Source: SHZI01 sp031395645 | Lineage (GTDB): Bacteria > Pseudomonadota > Gammaproteobacteria > Steroidobacterales > GCA-2729495 | Length of the DNA stretch: 64,000 nucleotides | Assembly: GCA_031395645.1 (NCBI GenBank) | Contig: JANNJM010000049.1 | Coordinates: forward strand, 1-64,000 | Reading direction: 5' to 3' | In this document: piece after piece, positions 23,521-31,795 of the stretch | Layout: each line of letters starts with the position of its first letter | Position numbering within the stretch: position 1 is the stretch's first letter | The notes under the pieces: model-generated | What the model saw: the letters and a program-made list of their open reading frames with translations, nothing else | Database searches by the model: none | Told to the model about the DNA's origin: nothing | Made by a program: the position numbers and the translations under genes

Positions 23521-25137
23521 ATGACTGCAACAGCCACATCTGCCGTAGCAAACGACCTCGCGAAGGACGTCGCGCGGCGCCGTACGTTCGCGATCATTTC
23601 GCACCCGGACGCGGGCAAGACGACGCTCACCGAGAAGCTGCTGCTCTTCGGTGGCGCCATCCAGCTGGCTGGCACGATCAAGGCGCGACGCAGTTCGCGA
23701 CACGCCACCTCCGACTGGATGGAGGTCGAGAAGCAGCGCGGCATCTCCGTCACGAGTTCCGTGATGCAGTTCGAATACGCGGGCGACACCATCAATCTGC
23801 TCGACACGCCGGGCCACGAGGATTTCTCCGAAGACACCTACCGCGTGCTGACGGCCGTAGATGCAGCCGTGATGGTGATCGATGCGGCCAAGGGTGTGGA
23901 GGCGCAGACGCTGAAGCTTCTCGAAGTCTGCCGGCTGCGGAACACGCCGATCATCACCTTCGTCAACAAGATGGACCGCGAGGTACGCTCGCCGTTATCG
24001 CTATTGCAGGAGATCGAGGCGGCGCTGAAGATCGAGTGCGCGCCCATCAGCTGGCCCATCGGCATGGGCAAGACGTTCCGCGGTGTCTACCACCTGTTGC
24101 AGGATCGCCTGCTGCGATTCACGCCGGGCGAGGAGAAGCGCAGCAGCGTCGAGGAGATTCACGGTCTCAATAATCCGCAGCTCGATGCGCTGTTCCCCGA
24201 TGAGGTTGGGAGTCTGCGCGCCGACGTTGGCCTGATCCGCGAGGCGAGCACGCCCTTTGACCGGGCACAGTTCCTGGCGGGCCGGCAATCGCCGGTGTTC
24301 TTCGGTTCCGGCATCAACAATTTCGGCGTGCAGGAAGTTCTCCAGGCCCTGGTCGACTGGGCGCCGCCGCCGCAGCCCCGCGATGGCGGTGCCCGGCTCG
24401 TCGCTCCGACGGAGCCGGCCTTCAGCGGCTTCGTATTCAAGATCCAGGCGAACATGGACCCGAAGCATCGCGACCGGATCGCGTTCTTCCGGATCTGCTC
24501 GGGACGCTACGTGCCGGCGATGAAGGTTCGCCACCTTCGCAGCGGCCGGGACATGAAGCTCGCTAACGCGCTGACGTTCATGGCCAACGAGCGGGTCACC
24601 AGCGAGGGCGCCGTGGCTGGCGATATCATCGGGATCTTCAATCACGGCCAGCTGCAGATCGGGGACACCCTGTCGGATGGCGAGCCGCTGGTCTTCAAGG
24701 GGATTCCGTATTTCGCACCCGAGTTGTTCCGATCCGCGCGCCCCAGAGACCCTATGAAAAGCAAACAGTTACAGAAGGGTCTTCAGGAACTAGGGGAGGA
24801 GGGTGCCATCCAGGTGCTCACCGCCCGCCAGGGCGCACAGACACTGCTCGGCGCGGTCGGCCGCCTGCAGTTCGAGATCGTCGCACACCGCCTGTCCTCC
24901 GAGTACAACGTGGATGCGCTCTACGACAACGTGGACATCTACACGGCCCGCTGGCTCACGTACCCGGACGAGGTCACACGGAAGAAGTTCGAGAAGGACG
25001 AGGCGATGTCGCTCGCGAAAGACGTCGACGACAACCCGGTCTTTCTCTCGAGCAACAAGTACAACCTCAAGCTCACCCTGGAACGCTGGCCAACGATCGG
25101 CTTTCACGCGACGCGCGAACACGGCCAGCGCCTCTAG
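23521..25137 (+). CDS. prfC: Peptide chain release factor 3
   Basis: RF3 is the translational GTPase that recycles RF1 and RF2 from the terminating ribosome. The protein has 538 residues, close to the usual 529. The GTPase motifs are clear: HPDAGKTTLTEKLLLFGGAI (G1), RGISVTSSVMQF (G2), DTPGHEDFSEDTYR (G3) and FVNKMDRE (G4). The RF3-specific FVFKIQANMDPKHRDRIAF and the C-terminal domain (LGAVGRLQFEIVAHRLSSEY) are intact. The ATG at 23521 has no clear Shine-Dalgarno and lies just after a REP element. The next gene begins 13 bases downstream. Confidence 0.97.
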   Translation: MTATATSAVANDLAKDVARRRTFAIISHPDAGKTTLTEKLLLFGGAIQLAGTIKARRSSRHATSDWMEVEKQRGISVTSSVMQFEYAGDTINLLDTPGHEDFSEDTYRVLTAVDAAVMVIDAAKGVEAQTLKLLEVCRLRNTPIITFVNKMDREVRSPLSLLQEIEAALKIECAPISWPIGMGKTFRGVYHLLQDRLLRFTPGEEKRSSVEEIHGLNNPQLDALFPDEVGSLRADVGLIREASTPFDRAQFLAGRQSPVFFGSGINNFGVQEVLQALVDWAPPPQPRDGGARLVAPTEPAFSGFVFKIQANMDPKHRDRIAFFRICSGRYVPAMKVRHLRSGRDMKLANALTFMANERVTSEGAVAGDIIGIFNHGQLQIGDTLSDGEPLVFKGIPYFAPELFRSARPRDPMKSKQLQKGLQELGEEGAIQVLTARQGAQTLLGAVGRLQFEIVAHRLSSEYNVDALYDNVDIYTARWLTYPDEVTRKKFEKDEAMSLAKDVDDNPVFLSSNKYNLKLTLERWPTIGFHATREHGQRL

Positions 25138-25143
25138 GACAAT

Positions 25144-25162
25144 TGGGGACATGCCTCATTTC
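25144..25162. repeat. Single copy of the TGGGGACATGCCTNATTTC repeat
   Basis: This 19-base segment differs at one position from each arm of the large hairpin at 52571-52630. It lies between prfC and the enoyl-CoA hydratase gene, and its internal ATG is the start codon of the latter, encoding Met-Pro-His-Phe. Two further copies in this window make chance identity unlikely. Confidence 0.75.
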
Positions 25163-25981
25163 AGGAGCGACGACCGGGTCCGGATCGACATCGACGGCTC
25201 GGTCGCGCTCGTTCGCCTGACGCGGGGCGAACGGCACAACGGCATGGATTTACGGATGCTCGATGCCGTCCGCCGCGCTGCGCGCTATCTGCGGCGGGAG
25301 CGGCACGTGCGTGCCGTGATCCTGTACGGCGAAGGACCGTCCTTCTGCGCCGGGCTCGACGTCAAATCCGTGCTGGGCAAACCTGCCGTCGCCGCACTGG
25401 CCCTCGCCTCGTTGCTGTCCCCGACGCGCAATCGTTTCCAGGACTGGAGCATGGCCTGGCGGGACGTGGCGACGCCGGTGATTGCCGCGATTCATGGCAA
25501 CTGCTTCGGCGCGGGCCTCCAGCTGGCGCTGGGCGCTGACATCCGCCTGGCCACACCCGACGCGCAGCTGTCGGTGATGGAAGTGAAGTGGGGCCTCGTG
25601 CCCGACATGGGCGGCGCGGCGCTGCTGCGCGAGCTCGTGTCGATCGACGTGGCCAAGGAACTCGCCATGACGGGCCGGATACTCACGGGAACGCAGGCCC
25701 ACGCCCTCAGGCTGGTGACCCACGTGACCGAAACTCCTCTCGAGATGGCGCGGGCGCTGGCGGCGGAAATTGCCGGCCGGTCACCGGACGCGGTGGCCGC
25801 CGCCAAGTTCCTGCTGCAGGAAAGCTGGCACGTCGCCGAGGCTGATGCCCTGGCTGCCGAGCGCAAATGGCAGCGTCGCGTGCTGGCAGCCAAGAACCAG
25901 CGGGTTGCGGTTCGGCGTAATGCGCACCGTGGGCCTGGTGAACCGCAAGTGCCGTTTGTTCCGCGCCGAATAGGAGGCTGA
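25151..25981 (+). CDS. Enoyl-CoA hydratase/isomerase (crotonase) family protein
   Basis: A 276-residue crotonase-fold enzyme, probably acting in fatty-acid beta-oxidation. The CoA-binding and oxyanion-hole segments are RAVILYGEGPSFCAGLDVKS and ATPVIAAIHGNCFGAGLQLA, followed by the active-site region LSVMEVKWGLVPDMGGAALL. The first oxyanion glycine is present; Glu and Asp at the typical catalytic places suggest hydratase or isomerase, but the exact substrate is open. Its start codon lies in a dispersed repeat and no good ribosome binding site precedes it. It is followed by a 2,4-dienoyl-CoA reductase gene two bases later, so together they may handle unsaturated fatty acids. Confidence 0.9.
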   Translation: MPHFRSDDRVRIDIDGSVALVRLTRGERHNGMDLRMLDAVRRAARYLRRERHVRAVILYGEGPSFCAGLDVKSVLGKPAVAALALASLLSPTRNRFQDWSMAWRDVATPVIAAIHGNCFGAGLQLALGADIRLATPDAQLSVMEVKWGLVPDMGGAALLRELVSIDVAKELAMTGRILTGTQAHALRLVTHVTETPLEMARALAAEIAGRSPDAVAAAKFLLQESWHVAEADALAAERKWQRRVLAAKNQRVAVRRNAHRGPGEPQVPFVPRRIGG

Positions 25982-25983
25982 AC

Positions 25984-28008
25984 GTGTCCTACCCGCACCT
26001 CCTCGCACCTCTCGACCTCGGTTTTACGACTTTACGCAACCGGGTGCTCATGGGCTCCATGCACACCGGTCTCGAGGATCGCGCCAGCAACTTCCCGCGA
26101 CTGGCCGCGTATTTCGCCGAGCGTGCCCGCGGTGGCGTCGGCCTGATGGTGACGGGTGGTTTCGCGCCCAACATCGAGGGCTGGCTGTTGCCATTCGCCT
26201 CGCGCCTGGCGTCCCACCGTGCCGCCAGTTCCCATCAGGCGATCACGGGCGCGGTGCATGCGGCCGGCGGCAAGATTGCGCTGCAGATTCTCCACGCCGG
26301 CCGCTACGGTTATCACCCGTTGACCGTCGGCGCTTCGGGCATCCAATCGCCGATCACACCGTTCAAGCCGCGCGCGCTGTCCACTGGCGGCGTGGAACGA
26401 CAGATTCGGGCCTTCGTCCGCTGTGCCGCACTGGCCCGGGAGGCCGGCTACGATGGCGTCGAGGTGATGGGCTCGGAGGGCTATCTGATCAACCAGTTCC
26501 TGGTGACGCACACCAACCAGCGCACGGACCAGTGGGGTGGCAGCTTCGCCAACCGGATGCAGCTGCCGGTGGAAATCGTGAGCCGGGCGCGGGAGGCGGT
26601 GGGCCGGGACTTCATCATCATCTACCGGCTGTCCATGCTCGACCTGATTCCCGACGGCCAGAGCTGGGACGAGGTTGTGCTGCTCGCCAGGGCCGTCGAG
26701 CGTGCCGGTGCGACGATCATCAATACCGGCATAGGCTGGCACGAGGCGCGGGTCCCGACTATCGCCACGTCGGTGCCGCGCGGGGCATTCGCCTGGGTGA
26801 CGCGCAAGCTGAAGGGCGAGGTGAGCATTCCCCTGTGCACCACCAACCGCATCAACGCACCCGAGGTCGGGGAGCGGATTCTCGCTGATGGCGACGCGGA
26901 CCTGGTCTCCATGGCGCGGCCGCTGCTCGCCGATCCCGAGTTCGTGAACAAGGCGGCCACGGGCCGCGCGGCAGAAATCAACACCTGCATTGCCTGCAAC
27001 CAGGCCTGCCTGGACCACACCTTCAGGAACGAGCTGGCTTCCTGCCTCGTGAACCCGCGCGCGTGCCACGAGACAGAGCTGAACTACGTCGCGACCGTTG
27101 TGAAAAAGAACATCGCCGTCGTTGGCGCCGGTCCCGCGGGCCTGGCCGCCGCGTGTGTGCTGGCGGAGCGAGGGCACGCGGTACAGCTCTTTGATTCAGC
27201 GGCAGAGATCGGTGGCCAGTTCAACATGGCGAAGCGGATTCCCGGCAAGGAAGAATTTCACGAGACGCTGCGCTATTTCGGCAGCCAGCTGGAGCGGCTG
27301 GGTGTGCGGGTGCAGCTCAATACGCGGGCAACCGCCGAGCAGCTTGTCCACGGCAAGTTTGCTGAGGTCGTTCTCGCGACCGGCGTCACACCGCGCAGTC
27401 CGCGCATTCCCGGGCAGGAGCATCCCATGGTGCTGTCCTACGTGGATGTCATTCTGCACAACCGGCCGGTCGGCAAGCGCGTCGCGGTGGTTGGCGCCGG
27501 TGGCATTGGCTTTGACGTGGCCGAGTTTCTGGTTGGCGACGGCCACTCACCGACGCTCGATCTTGCCGCGTGGCTACGGGAGTGGGGCGTTACTGATCCC
27601 GCCATCGCCCGCGGCGGGGTCGCGGGCGTGCAGCCGCACATCGAACCGCCGGCGCGCCAGGTGTACCTGTTGCAGCGCAAGGCTGGCAAGCCAGGTGCTG
27701 GGCTTGGCAAGACCACCGGGTGGATCCACCGGGCGGCACTCAAGATGAAGCGCGTGGAGATGCTCTCCGGCATCAGCTATGACGGCATTGACGACGCCGG
27801 CCTGCATATCAGCATCGACAACGTCCGCTCGGTGCTGGCCGTCGACAACGTCGTCCTGTGCACTGGCCAGGTACCGTTGCGCGAATTGCTGGAGCCGCTG
27901 AAGGTCGCAGGCGTGACGACGCACCTGATCGGTGGCGCCGATGTGGCCACGGAGCTCGACGCCAAGCGGGCGATCAGGCAGGCGTCGGAGCTGGCGGCGA
28001 GGATTTGA
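25984..28008 (+). CDS. fadH: NADPH-dependent 2,4-dienoyl-CoA reductase
   Basis: FadH reduces 2,4-dienoyl-CoA to 3-enoyl-CoA in the degradation of polyunsaturated fatty acids. At 674 residues it matches the family (about 672). It has an N-terminal old-yellow-enzyme FMN barrel (LHAGRYGYHP, GVEVMGSEGYLINQFLVTHT), a [4Fe-4S] motif Cys-x2-Cys-x3-Cys-x11-Cys in CIACNQACLDHTF...SCLVNPR, and FAD and NADPH Rossmann domains (AVVGAGPAGLAAACVLAERG and VAVVGAGGIGFDVAEFLVG). It starts with GTG at 25984, supported by AGGAGG at 25972-25977. It is co-directional with and only two bases after the crotonase gene. Confidence 0.95.
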   Translation: MSYPHLLAPLDLGFTTLRNRVLMGSMHTGLEDRASNFPRLAAYFAERARGGVGLMVTGGFAPNIEGWLLPFASRLASHRAASSHQAITGAVHAAGGKIALQILHAGRYGYHPLTVGASGIQSPITPFKPRALSTGGVERQIRAFVRCAALAREAGYDGVEVMGSEGYLINQFLVTHTNQRTDQWGGSFANRMQLPVEIVSRAREAVGRDFIIIYRLSMLDLIPDGQSWDEVVLLARAVERAGATIINTGIGWHEARVPTIATSVPRGAFAWVTRKLKGEVSIPLCTTNRINAPEVGERILADGDADLVSMARPLLADPEFVNKAATGRAAEINTCIACNQACLDHTFRNELASCLVNPRACHETELNYVATVVKKNIAVVGAGPAGLAAACVLAERGHAVQLFDSAAEIGGQFNMAKRIPGKEEFHETLRYFGSQLERLGVRVQLNTRATAEQLVHGKFAEVVLATGVTPRSPRIPGQEHPMVLSYVDVILHNRPVGKRVAVVGAGGIGFDVAEFLVGDGHSPTLDLAAWLREWGVTDPAIARGGVAGVQPHIEPPARQVYLLQRKAGKPGAGLGKTTGWIHRAALKMKRVEMLSGISYDGIDDAGLHISIDNVRSVLAVDNVVLCTGQVPLRELLEPLKVAGVTTHLIGGADVATELDAKRAIRQASELAARI

Positions 28009-28072
28009 GGGCGGCCGGGCCGGTGCCGTGGATAAAAGTGGGTACCGGCAGCAGCGCTGCACCATAGAGGAA

Positions 28073-28094
28073 ATGTCACACCGGGTTATGACAT
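28073..28094. promoter_or_regulatory. Possible HicB operator
   Basis: The half-sites ATGTCA (28073-28078) and TGACAT (28089-28094) are perfect complements with a 10-base spacer, about 100 bases upstream of hicB. HicB proteins autoregulate through palindromes, but the distance makes this a weak candidate. Confidence 0.35.
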
Positions 28095-28191
28095 CGGGCA
28101 GCGCTGGGGCGACTGAATTCCAATCAGACATCGACTGCAGTAGTTGCGGCGTCTGCCCCGGCAGCGAGTAGAATCGGCCGTGGAGGTAGCC

Positions 28192-28407
28192 ATGACCCAG
28201 GAATTTGATGTTGTCGTTGAGAAGGACTCGGAAGGCTTTTTCGTGGCCACGGTTCCGGCCTTGCCCGGCTGCCACACTCAGGCGCACTCACTCGATGAAC
28301 TGATGCTTCGGGTGAAGGAGGCCATCGAGCTGTGTCTTGAGGTCCAGGGCGCACCCCTGCAGCGGCTGGACTTCGTGGGAGTGCAGCGCGTTACGGTTGG
28401 CGCGTGA
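28192..28407 (+). CDS. hicB: HicB-type antitoxin
   Basis: A 71-residue antitoxin with the degenerate RNase H-like fold of HicB (EFDVVVEKDSEGFFVATVPA, LPGCHTQAHSLDELMLRVKE, AIELCLEV). It is short and lacks a separate C-terminal DNA-binding domain, so it may repress weakly or bind DNA only with its partner. The ATG at 28192 is preceded by GGAGGT at 28182-28187. A frame open further upstream lacks family similarity. It overlaps hicA by four bases (GTGA). Antitoxin-first order is found in many hic loci. Confidence 0.92.
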   Translation: MTQEFDVVVEKDSEGFFVATVPALPGCHTQAHSLDELMLRVKEAIELCLEVQGAPLQRLDFVGVQRVTVGA

Positions 28408-28628
28408 CATCCTTCCCGGCAGTCAGGGGCAAGGACCTCGCCGCTGCCCTGGGACGAGCGGGTTTCGAGTTGATCCGAACGAAGGGCAGCCATCATTTCT
28501 TTCGCCACCCGGACGGTCGTGCAACCGTCGTGCCGGTCCACTCCGGCGAGACGATCGGTCCCGGACTATTGGCGAGCATCCTGCGGGACGCCAAGCTCTC
28601 CCGGAAGCAGCTCCAGGAACTTCTTTGA
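28404..28628 (+). CDS. hicA: HicA-type mRNA interferase toxin
   Basis: A 74-residue ribosome-independent mRNA-cleaving toxin with a double-stranded-RNA-binding-like fold. The catalytic His lies in the family motif RTKGSHHFFRHPDGRATVVP, preceded by VRGKDLAAALGRAGFELI and followed by HSGETIGPGLLASILRDAKL, which is the full HicA signature. It starts with GTG overlapping the hicB stop codon. The gene is intact, so the antitoxin is needed for viability. Confidence 0.95.
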   Translation: MTSFPAVRGKDLAAALGRAGFELIRTKGSHHFFRHPDGRATVVPVHSGETIGPGLLASILRDAKLSRKQLQELL

Positions 28629-28705
28629 CGCTGGCGTAATATTCCTCTGCTCACGCCATTCATCACTCGCTTGCCACGACGCCCGATTTGACTAAGCGAG
28701 AGAAC

Positions 28706-30175
28706 ATGATCGACCGCCGTGAGTTCCTAAAGATCACTGGCCTGACTGCCGTCTGGCCACATGTCACCGAGGCGGCGCAACCGTCCGGCGTCATCGTGAA
28801 CGACGTCCATTCCCAGCTCACTGCGACCCGGGTCCATCGCATTGTGCAGCCCGAGACACTCGATGCGGTGCGTAGTGCGCTGAGTATGGCGCGGCGCGAG
28901 GGTCGGGCAGTGTGCATCGCCGGGGGCCGTCACGCGATGGGCTCACAGGCCTTTGCGACGGACGGCGTCATGATCGATATCCGGAAGCTGAATCAGGTGC
29001 TTGCATTCGATACCGAACGCGGACTCATGGAAGTCGAGTCCGGCATGCAATGGCCGCAGCTTCTGTCGAAACTCACCTCAGCCCAGCAAGGACGTGCGAA
29101 GCAATGGGGGTTTGCCCAAAAGCAGACCGGGGCTGACAGGCTAACCATGGGCGGCTGCCTCTCGGCCAACGTGCACGGGCGTGGCCTCACGCTTCCGCCC
29201 TTCGTAGGCGATGTCGAATCGTTCACGCTGCTTGACGCGCGCGGCGAACTGCTCAAATGCAGCAGGACGGAGAATGCAGACCTGTTCCGACTGGCGATCG
29301 GTGGCTACGGGCTGTTTGGCCTCATTTACTCCGTCACGATGAGGCTGGTCCCACGGCGCAAGGTCCAGCGCATCGTCGAGGTCCGGAACATCGACGGGAT
29401 CGCAGCGGCCTTCGCTGAACGTATCCGCGATGGTTTTCTCTATGGTGACTTCCAATACTCGATTGACACCGAGTCAGACGGATTCCTTCGCCAGGGCGTG
29501 TTCTCCTGCTACAGGCCTGTTCCAGACCCAACTCCAATCCCGGAGGTCCAGAAGGAACTTGCCGAGAAGGACTGGACCGACCTGCTCTACCTGGCGCACG
29601 CCAGGAAGGCGGACGCGTTCAAACGCTATGCCGACTACTACCTGACGACCAATGGGCAGGTGTATTGGTCCGACGAACACCAGATGAGCATCTACCCGGA
29701 CAACTACCACCGCAATATTGACCGCCAGCTAAAGGCAGAGCACAAGGCGACGGAAGTCATCACTGAAATCTACTGCGAGCGCGAGTCGCTGGAGAGCTTT
29801 ATGGCCGATGTGCGCGAAGATGCCCGTCGCAATAAGGTGGAGATCATCTACGGCACGATCCGACTGATTGAGCAGGACAAGGAGAGCTTCCTCGCGTGGG
29901 CAAAGAAACCCTACGCCTGCGTCATCGTCAACCTCCATGTGGGCCACACGCCGGAAGGTATGCGTCACGCGGCCGAGGCCTTTCGCCGACTCATCGACAT
30001 CGGAATCAAGTATGGCGGCAGTTACTACCCCACCTACCACAAGTACGCCACGCGCCAGCAGGTGGAGACCTGCTACCCGCAGTTCCCGGAATTTCTGAAG
30101 CTTAAACGCAAGTACGATTCAGCGGAGGTATTCCAGAGTGACTGGTACCGCCACTACCGAAGAATGTTTGCCTGA
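28706..30175 (+). CDS. FAD-binding (PCMH/VAO-type) oxidoreductase with Tat-like signal
   Basis: A 489-residue flavoprotein of the VAO superfamily. I start at the ATG 28706, giving MIDRREFLKITGLTAVWP, a twin-arginine-like sequence; a TTG six codons upstream is possible. The FAD-binding PCMH domain shows AVCIAGGRHAMGSQAFATDG, DIRKLNQVLAFDTERGLMEV and MGGCLSANVHGRGLTLPPFV. The C-terminus (KYATRQQVETCYPQFPEFLK, KYDSAEVFQSDWYRHY) resembles aldonolactone oxidases, but the HWxK motif of that subgroup is not visible, so the substrate is unknown. It is the first gene of a tight three-gene unit with a methyltransferase 9 bases downstream and a membrane protein. Confidence 0.85.
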   Translation: MIDRREFLKITGLTAVWPHVTEAAQPSGVIVNDVHSQLTATRVHRIVQPETLDAVRSALSMARREGRAVCIAGGRHAMGSQAFATDGVMIDIRKLNQVLAFDTERGLMEVESGMQWPQLLSKLTSAQQGRAKQWGFAQKQTGADRLTMGGCLSANVHGRGLTLPPFVGDVESFTLLDARGELLKCSRTENADLFRLAIGGYGLFGLIYSVTMRLVPRRKVQRIVEVRNIDGIAAAFAERIRDGFLYGDFQYSIDTESDGFLRQGVFSCYRPVPDPTPIPEVQKELAEKDWTDLLYLAHARKADAFKRYADYYLTTNGQVYWSDEHQMSIYPDNYHRNIDRQLKAEHKATEVITEIYCERESLESFMADVREDARRNKVEIIYGTIRLIEQDKESFLAWAKKPYACVIVNLHVGHTPEGMRHAAEAFRRLIDIGIKYGGSYYPTYHKYATRQQVETCYPQFPEFLKLKRKYDSAEVFQSDWYRHYRRMFA

Positions 30176-30184
30176 ATCTGCGTC

Positions 30185-31093
30185 GTGCGTGAGGACCTTC
30201 CCAGCTCGACGGCCGCCATAATTGCTGCAGCGACTGTGTTTCTCGCGCGCGATTCGCGTGTGTCGGACCTGGTGCCAGAAGGCGCGGCGATGTGGTGTGC
30301 GCATTGCCTGGAAGCCCTGTCTCCGTCAGTCCTGAATGCCGTCCGAGCGGTCTCTCATCCAGCCCTGCGGTGGGTGCCGAGGCTGGCGGAACGCCTGACC
30401 GTGCCAGGCTTGATGGCACATTTCATGCTGCGCAAGCGCTGGATCGAGGAAGCGGCTCGCGCGGGCCTCGAAGACGGATGCGAGCAGGTGGTCGTTCTCG
30501 GCGCCGGGTTCGACACCCTGGCATTACGCCTGTGCGTGGAGTTCCCTCGTGTCCGTTTCATTGAGATCGATCATCCCGCTACCCAGAAATGCAAACGGCT
30601 CGCAGTTGAGCAGGGAGGGCAGGCAGGCAATCTACAGTTCATCGCTGCGGACCTTGCGCGCGAACGTCTCCAGGACGTGCTTTCAGCCGGCCAAGGGTTC
30701 CGCCCGGACGCGCGGTCGATATTTGTCATCGAGGGTCTGTTGATGTACCTCTGCGACGATGATCTGGCTGGGGTTTTCAGGTCACTGAGCGCAGTCAACC
30801 TCGCGTCGGGACGCTTAGTGTTTACGGTGATGGAGCCTACGCCGGATGCACGGTCGGCCTTTCACAATGCAACGCCGCTGGTCCGGCGGCTGTTATCTCA
30901 CTGGAGTGAGCCTTTCAAGTCGTCTTTGCGCCGCGATGATGTGGCCCGGTTTCTCGACGGCTTCGGGTTCGGTCTGCTGAGTCTCGCCACCGCAGAGACA
31001 TTTCGCGCTCGTTACCTCAGGCCAGTGGGGCGGGAAGACCTGACCCTCGCGCGAGGCGAGATGATCGTTGTTGCCGAACGAAGGGGCGGCTGA
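30185..31093 (+). CDS. Class I SAM-dependent methyltransferase (leucine carboxyl methyltransferase-like)
   Basis: A 302-residue cytoplasmic methyltransferase of the LCM/PPM1-like group (PF04072 or TIGR00027 type). The SAM site is QVVVLGAGFDTLALRLCVEF, followed by RFIEIDHPATQKCKRLAVEQ (the characteristic E-x-D-H-P) and the later FVIEGLLMYLCDDDLAGVF, which matches the family's EGL-x-MYL motif. In actinobacteria related enzymes O-methylate small molecules; the substrate here is unknown. It starts with GTG at 30185, nine bases after the oxidoreductase stop. Its stop codon overlaps the start of the next gene (TGATG), so translation is probably coupled. Confidence 0.88.
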   Translation: MREDLPSSTAAIIAAATVFLARDSRVSDLVPEGAAMWCAHCLEALSPSVLNAVRAVSHPALRWVPRLAERLTVPGLMAHFMLRKRWIEEAARAGLEDGCEQVVVLGAGFDTLALRLCVEFPRVRFIEIDHPATQKCKRLAVEQGGQAGNLQFIAADLARERLQDVLSAGQGFRPDARSIFVIEGLLMYLCDDDLAGVFRSLSAVNLASGRLVFTVMEPTPDARSAFHNATPLVRRLLSHWSEPFKSSLRRDDVARFLDGFGFGLLSLATAETFRARYLRPVGREDLTLARGEMIVVAERRGG

Positions 31094-31728
31094 TGATCGC
31101 CGAACCGACAACCCTCATCACCGATTACCTCATGGCGGGGGTGACCGGGTGGCTGGGCTGGCGTCTGTACCGGGCGCGGGAGGGTCAGGCGGCCCGCTCT
31201 TACTGGACCTTCGTGTTCGCCGCGTCCGCCCTCGCCGCGGCACTGGGCGGCAGTTACCACGGCTTTGCCAATTCACTCGACGACCGCTTCCTGCTCGGGC
31301 TCTGGACCGTCACAGCCCTTGTCATTGGTACGGCGAGCTTTGGCATGGTGGCGGGCTCCGCGACGGCGGTAACCGTTGGCACCTTGCGCAAGGTTCTGCT
31401 CGCGTTCGCGGCGGCTCAATTTGGCCTCTACGCCGTGTGGACGCTTGATCACGACGATTTCATCTACGTGATTGCGGACACCGGCACCGCGATGGCCATC
31501 GTCGCGGCGCTGCACGGCTGGTCTGCGCTGCGCGCCCGGGACCGCGCGTCCCTCTGGATGCTCGGTGGAGTGGCCGTTTCGCTGCTCGCGGCCGCCGTGC
31601 AGGCGAGCGGTTTCGACCTGCACCGCAATTTCAACCACAACGACGTGTATCACGTAATCCAGATCGGGGCGATACCGTTGTTCTACTTCGGAGCCAGGGG
31701 GCTGCGCGACCGTTTGACCGGATTTTGA
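31093..31728 (+). CDS. Polytopic membrane protein, DUF6962-like
   Basis: A 211-residue integral inner-membrane protein with about six or seven hydrophobic segments and short polar loops. Notable conserved-looking spots are SYHGFAN near residue 54, TLDHDDFIY near residue 119 and NHNDVYHVIQIG near residue 180. The distribution of Ser, Asp and paired His recalls the metal-dependent CREST hydrolase superfamily (alkaline ceramidase-like), but this is only a resemblance. It probably belongs to a domain of unknown function (DUF6962-like). The start overlaps the methyltransferase stop, so it is the third gene of the oxidase-methyltransferase-membrane unit. Confidence 0.75.
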   Translation: MIAEPTTLITDYLMAGVTGWLGWRLYRAREGQAARSYWTFVFAASALAAALGGSYHGFANSLDDRFLLGLWTVTALVIGTASFGMVAGSATAVTVGTLRKVLLAFAAAQFGLYAVWTLDHDDFIYVIADTGTAMAIVAALHGWSALRARDRASLWMLGGVAVSLLAAAVQASGFDLHRNFNHNDVYHVIQIGAIPLFYFGARGLRDRLTGF

Positions 31729-31750
31729 GGTTTCACCCACCCCACAAACA

Positions 31751-31770
31751 AGAAACCCGCCGAAGCGGGC
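31751..31770 (-). terminator. Intrinsic terminator of the CTERM-tailed gene
   Basis: On the minus strand GCCCGC-TTCG-GCGGGT is followed by TTCTTGTTTG, a short stable UUCG tetraloop hairpin with a T-rich tail. It ends the gene at 31796-33298. It may also slow the convergent membrane-protein transcript. Confidence 0.85.
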
Positions 31771-31795
31771 CTCCCGTTGCAGCCTGCCAGGAAAT

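Noticed and set aside
31093..31728. Calling the membrane protein an alkaline ceramidase
   Set aside because: The Ser/Asp/His placement is only loosely like CREST enzymes; without an alignment the functional name is not justified.
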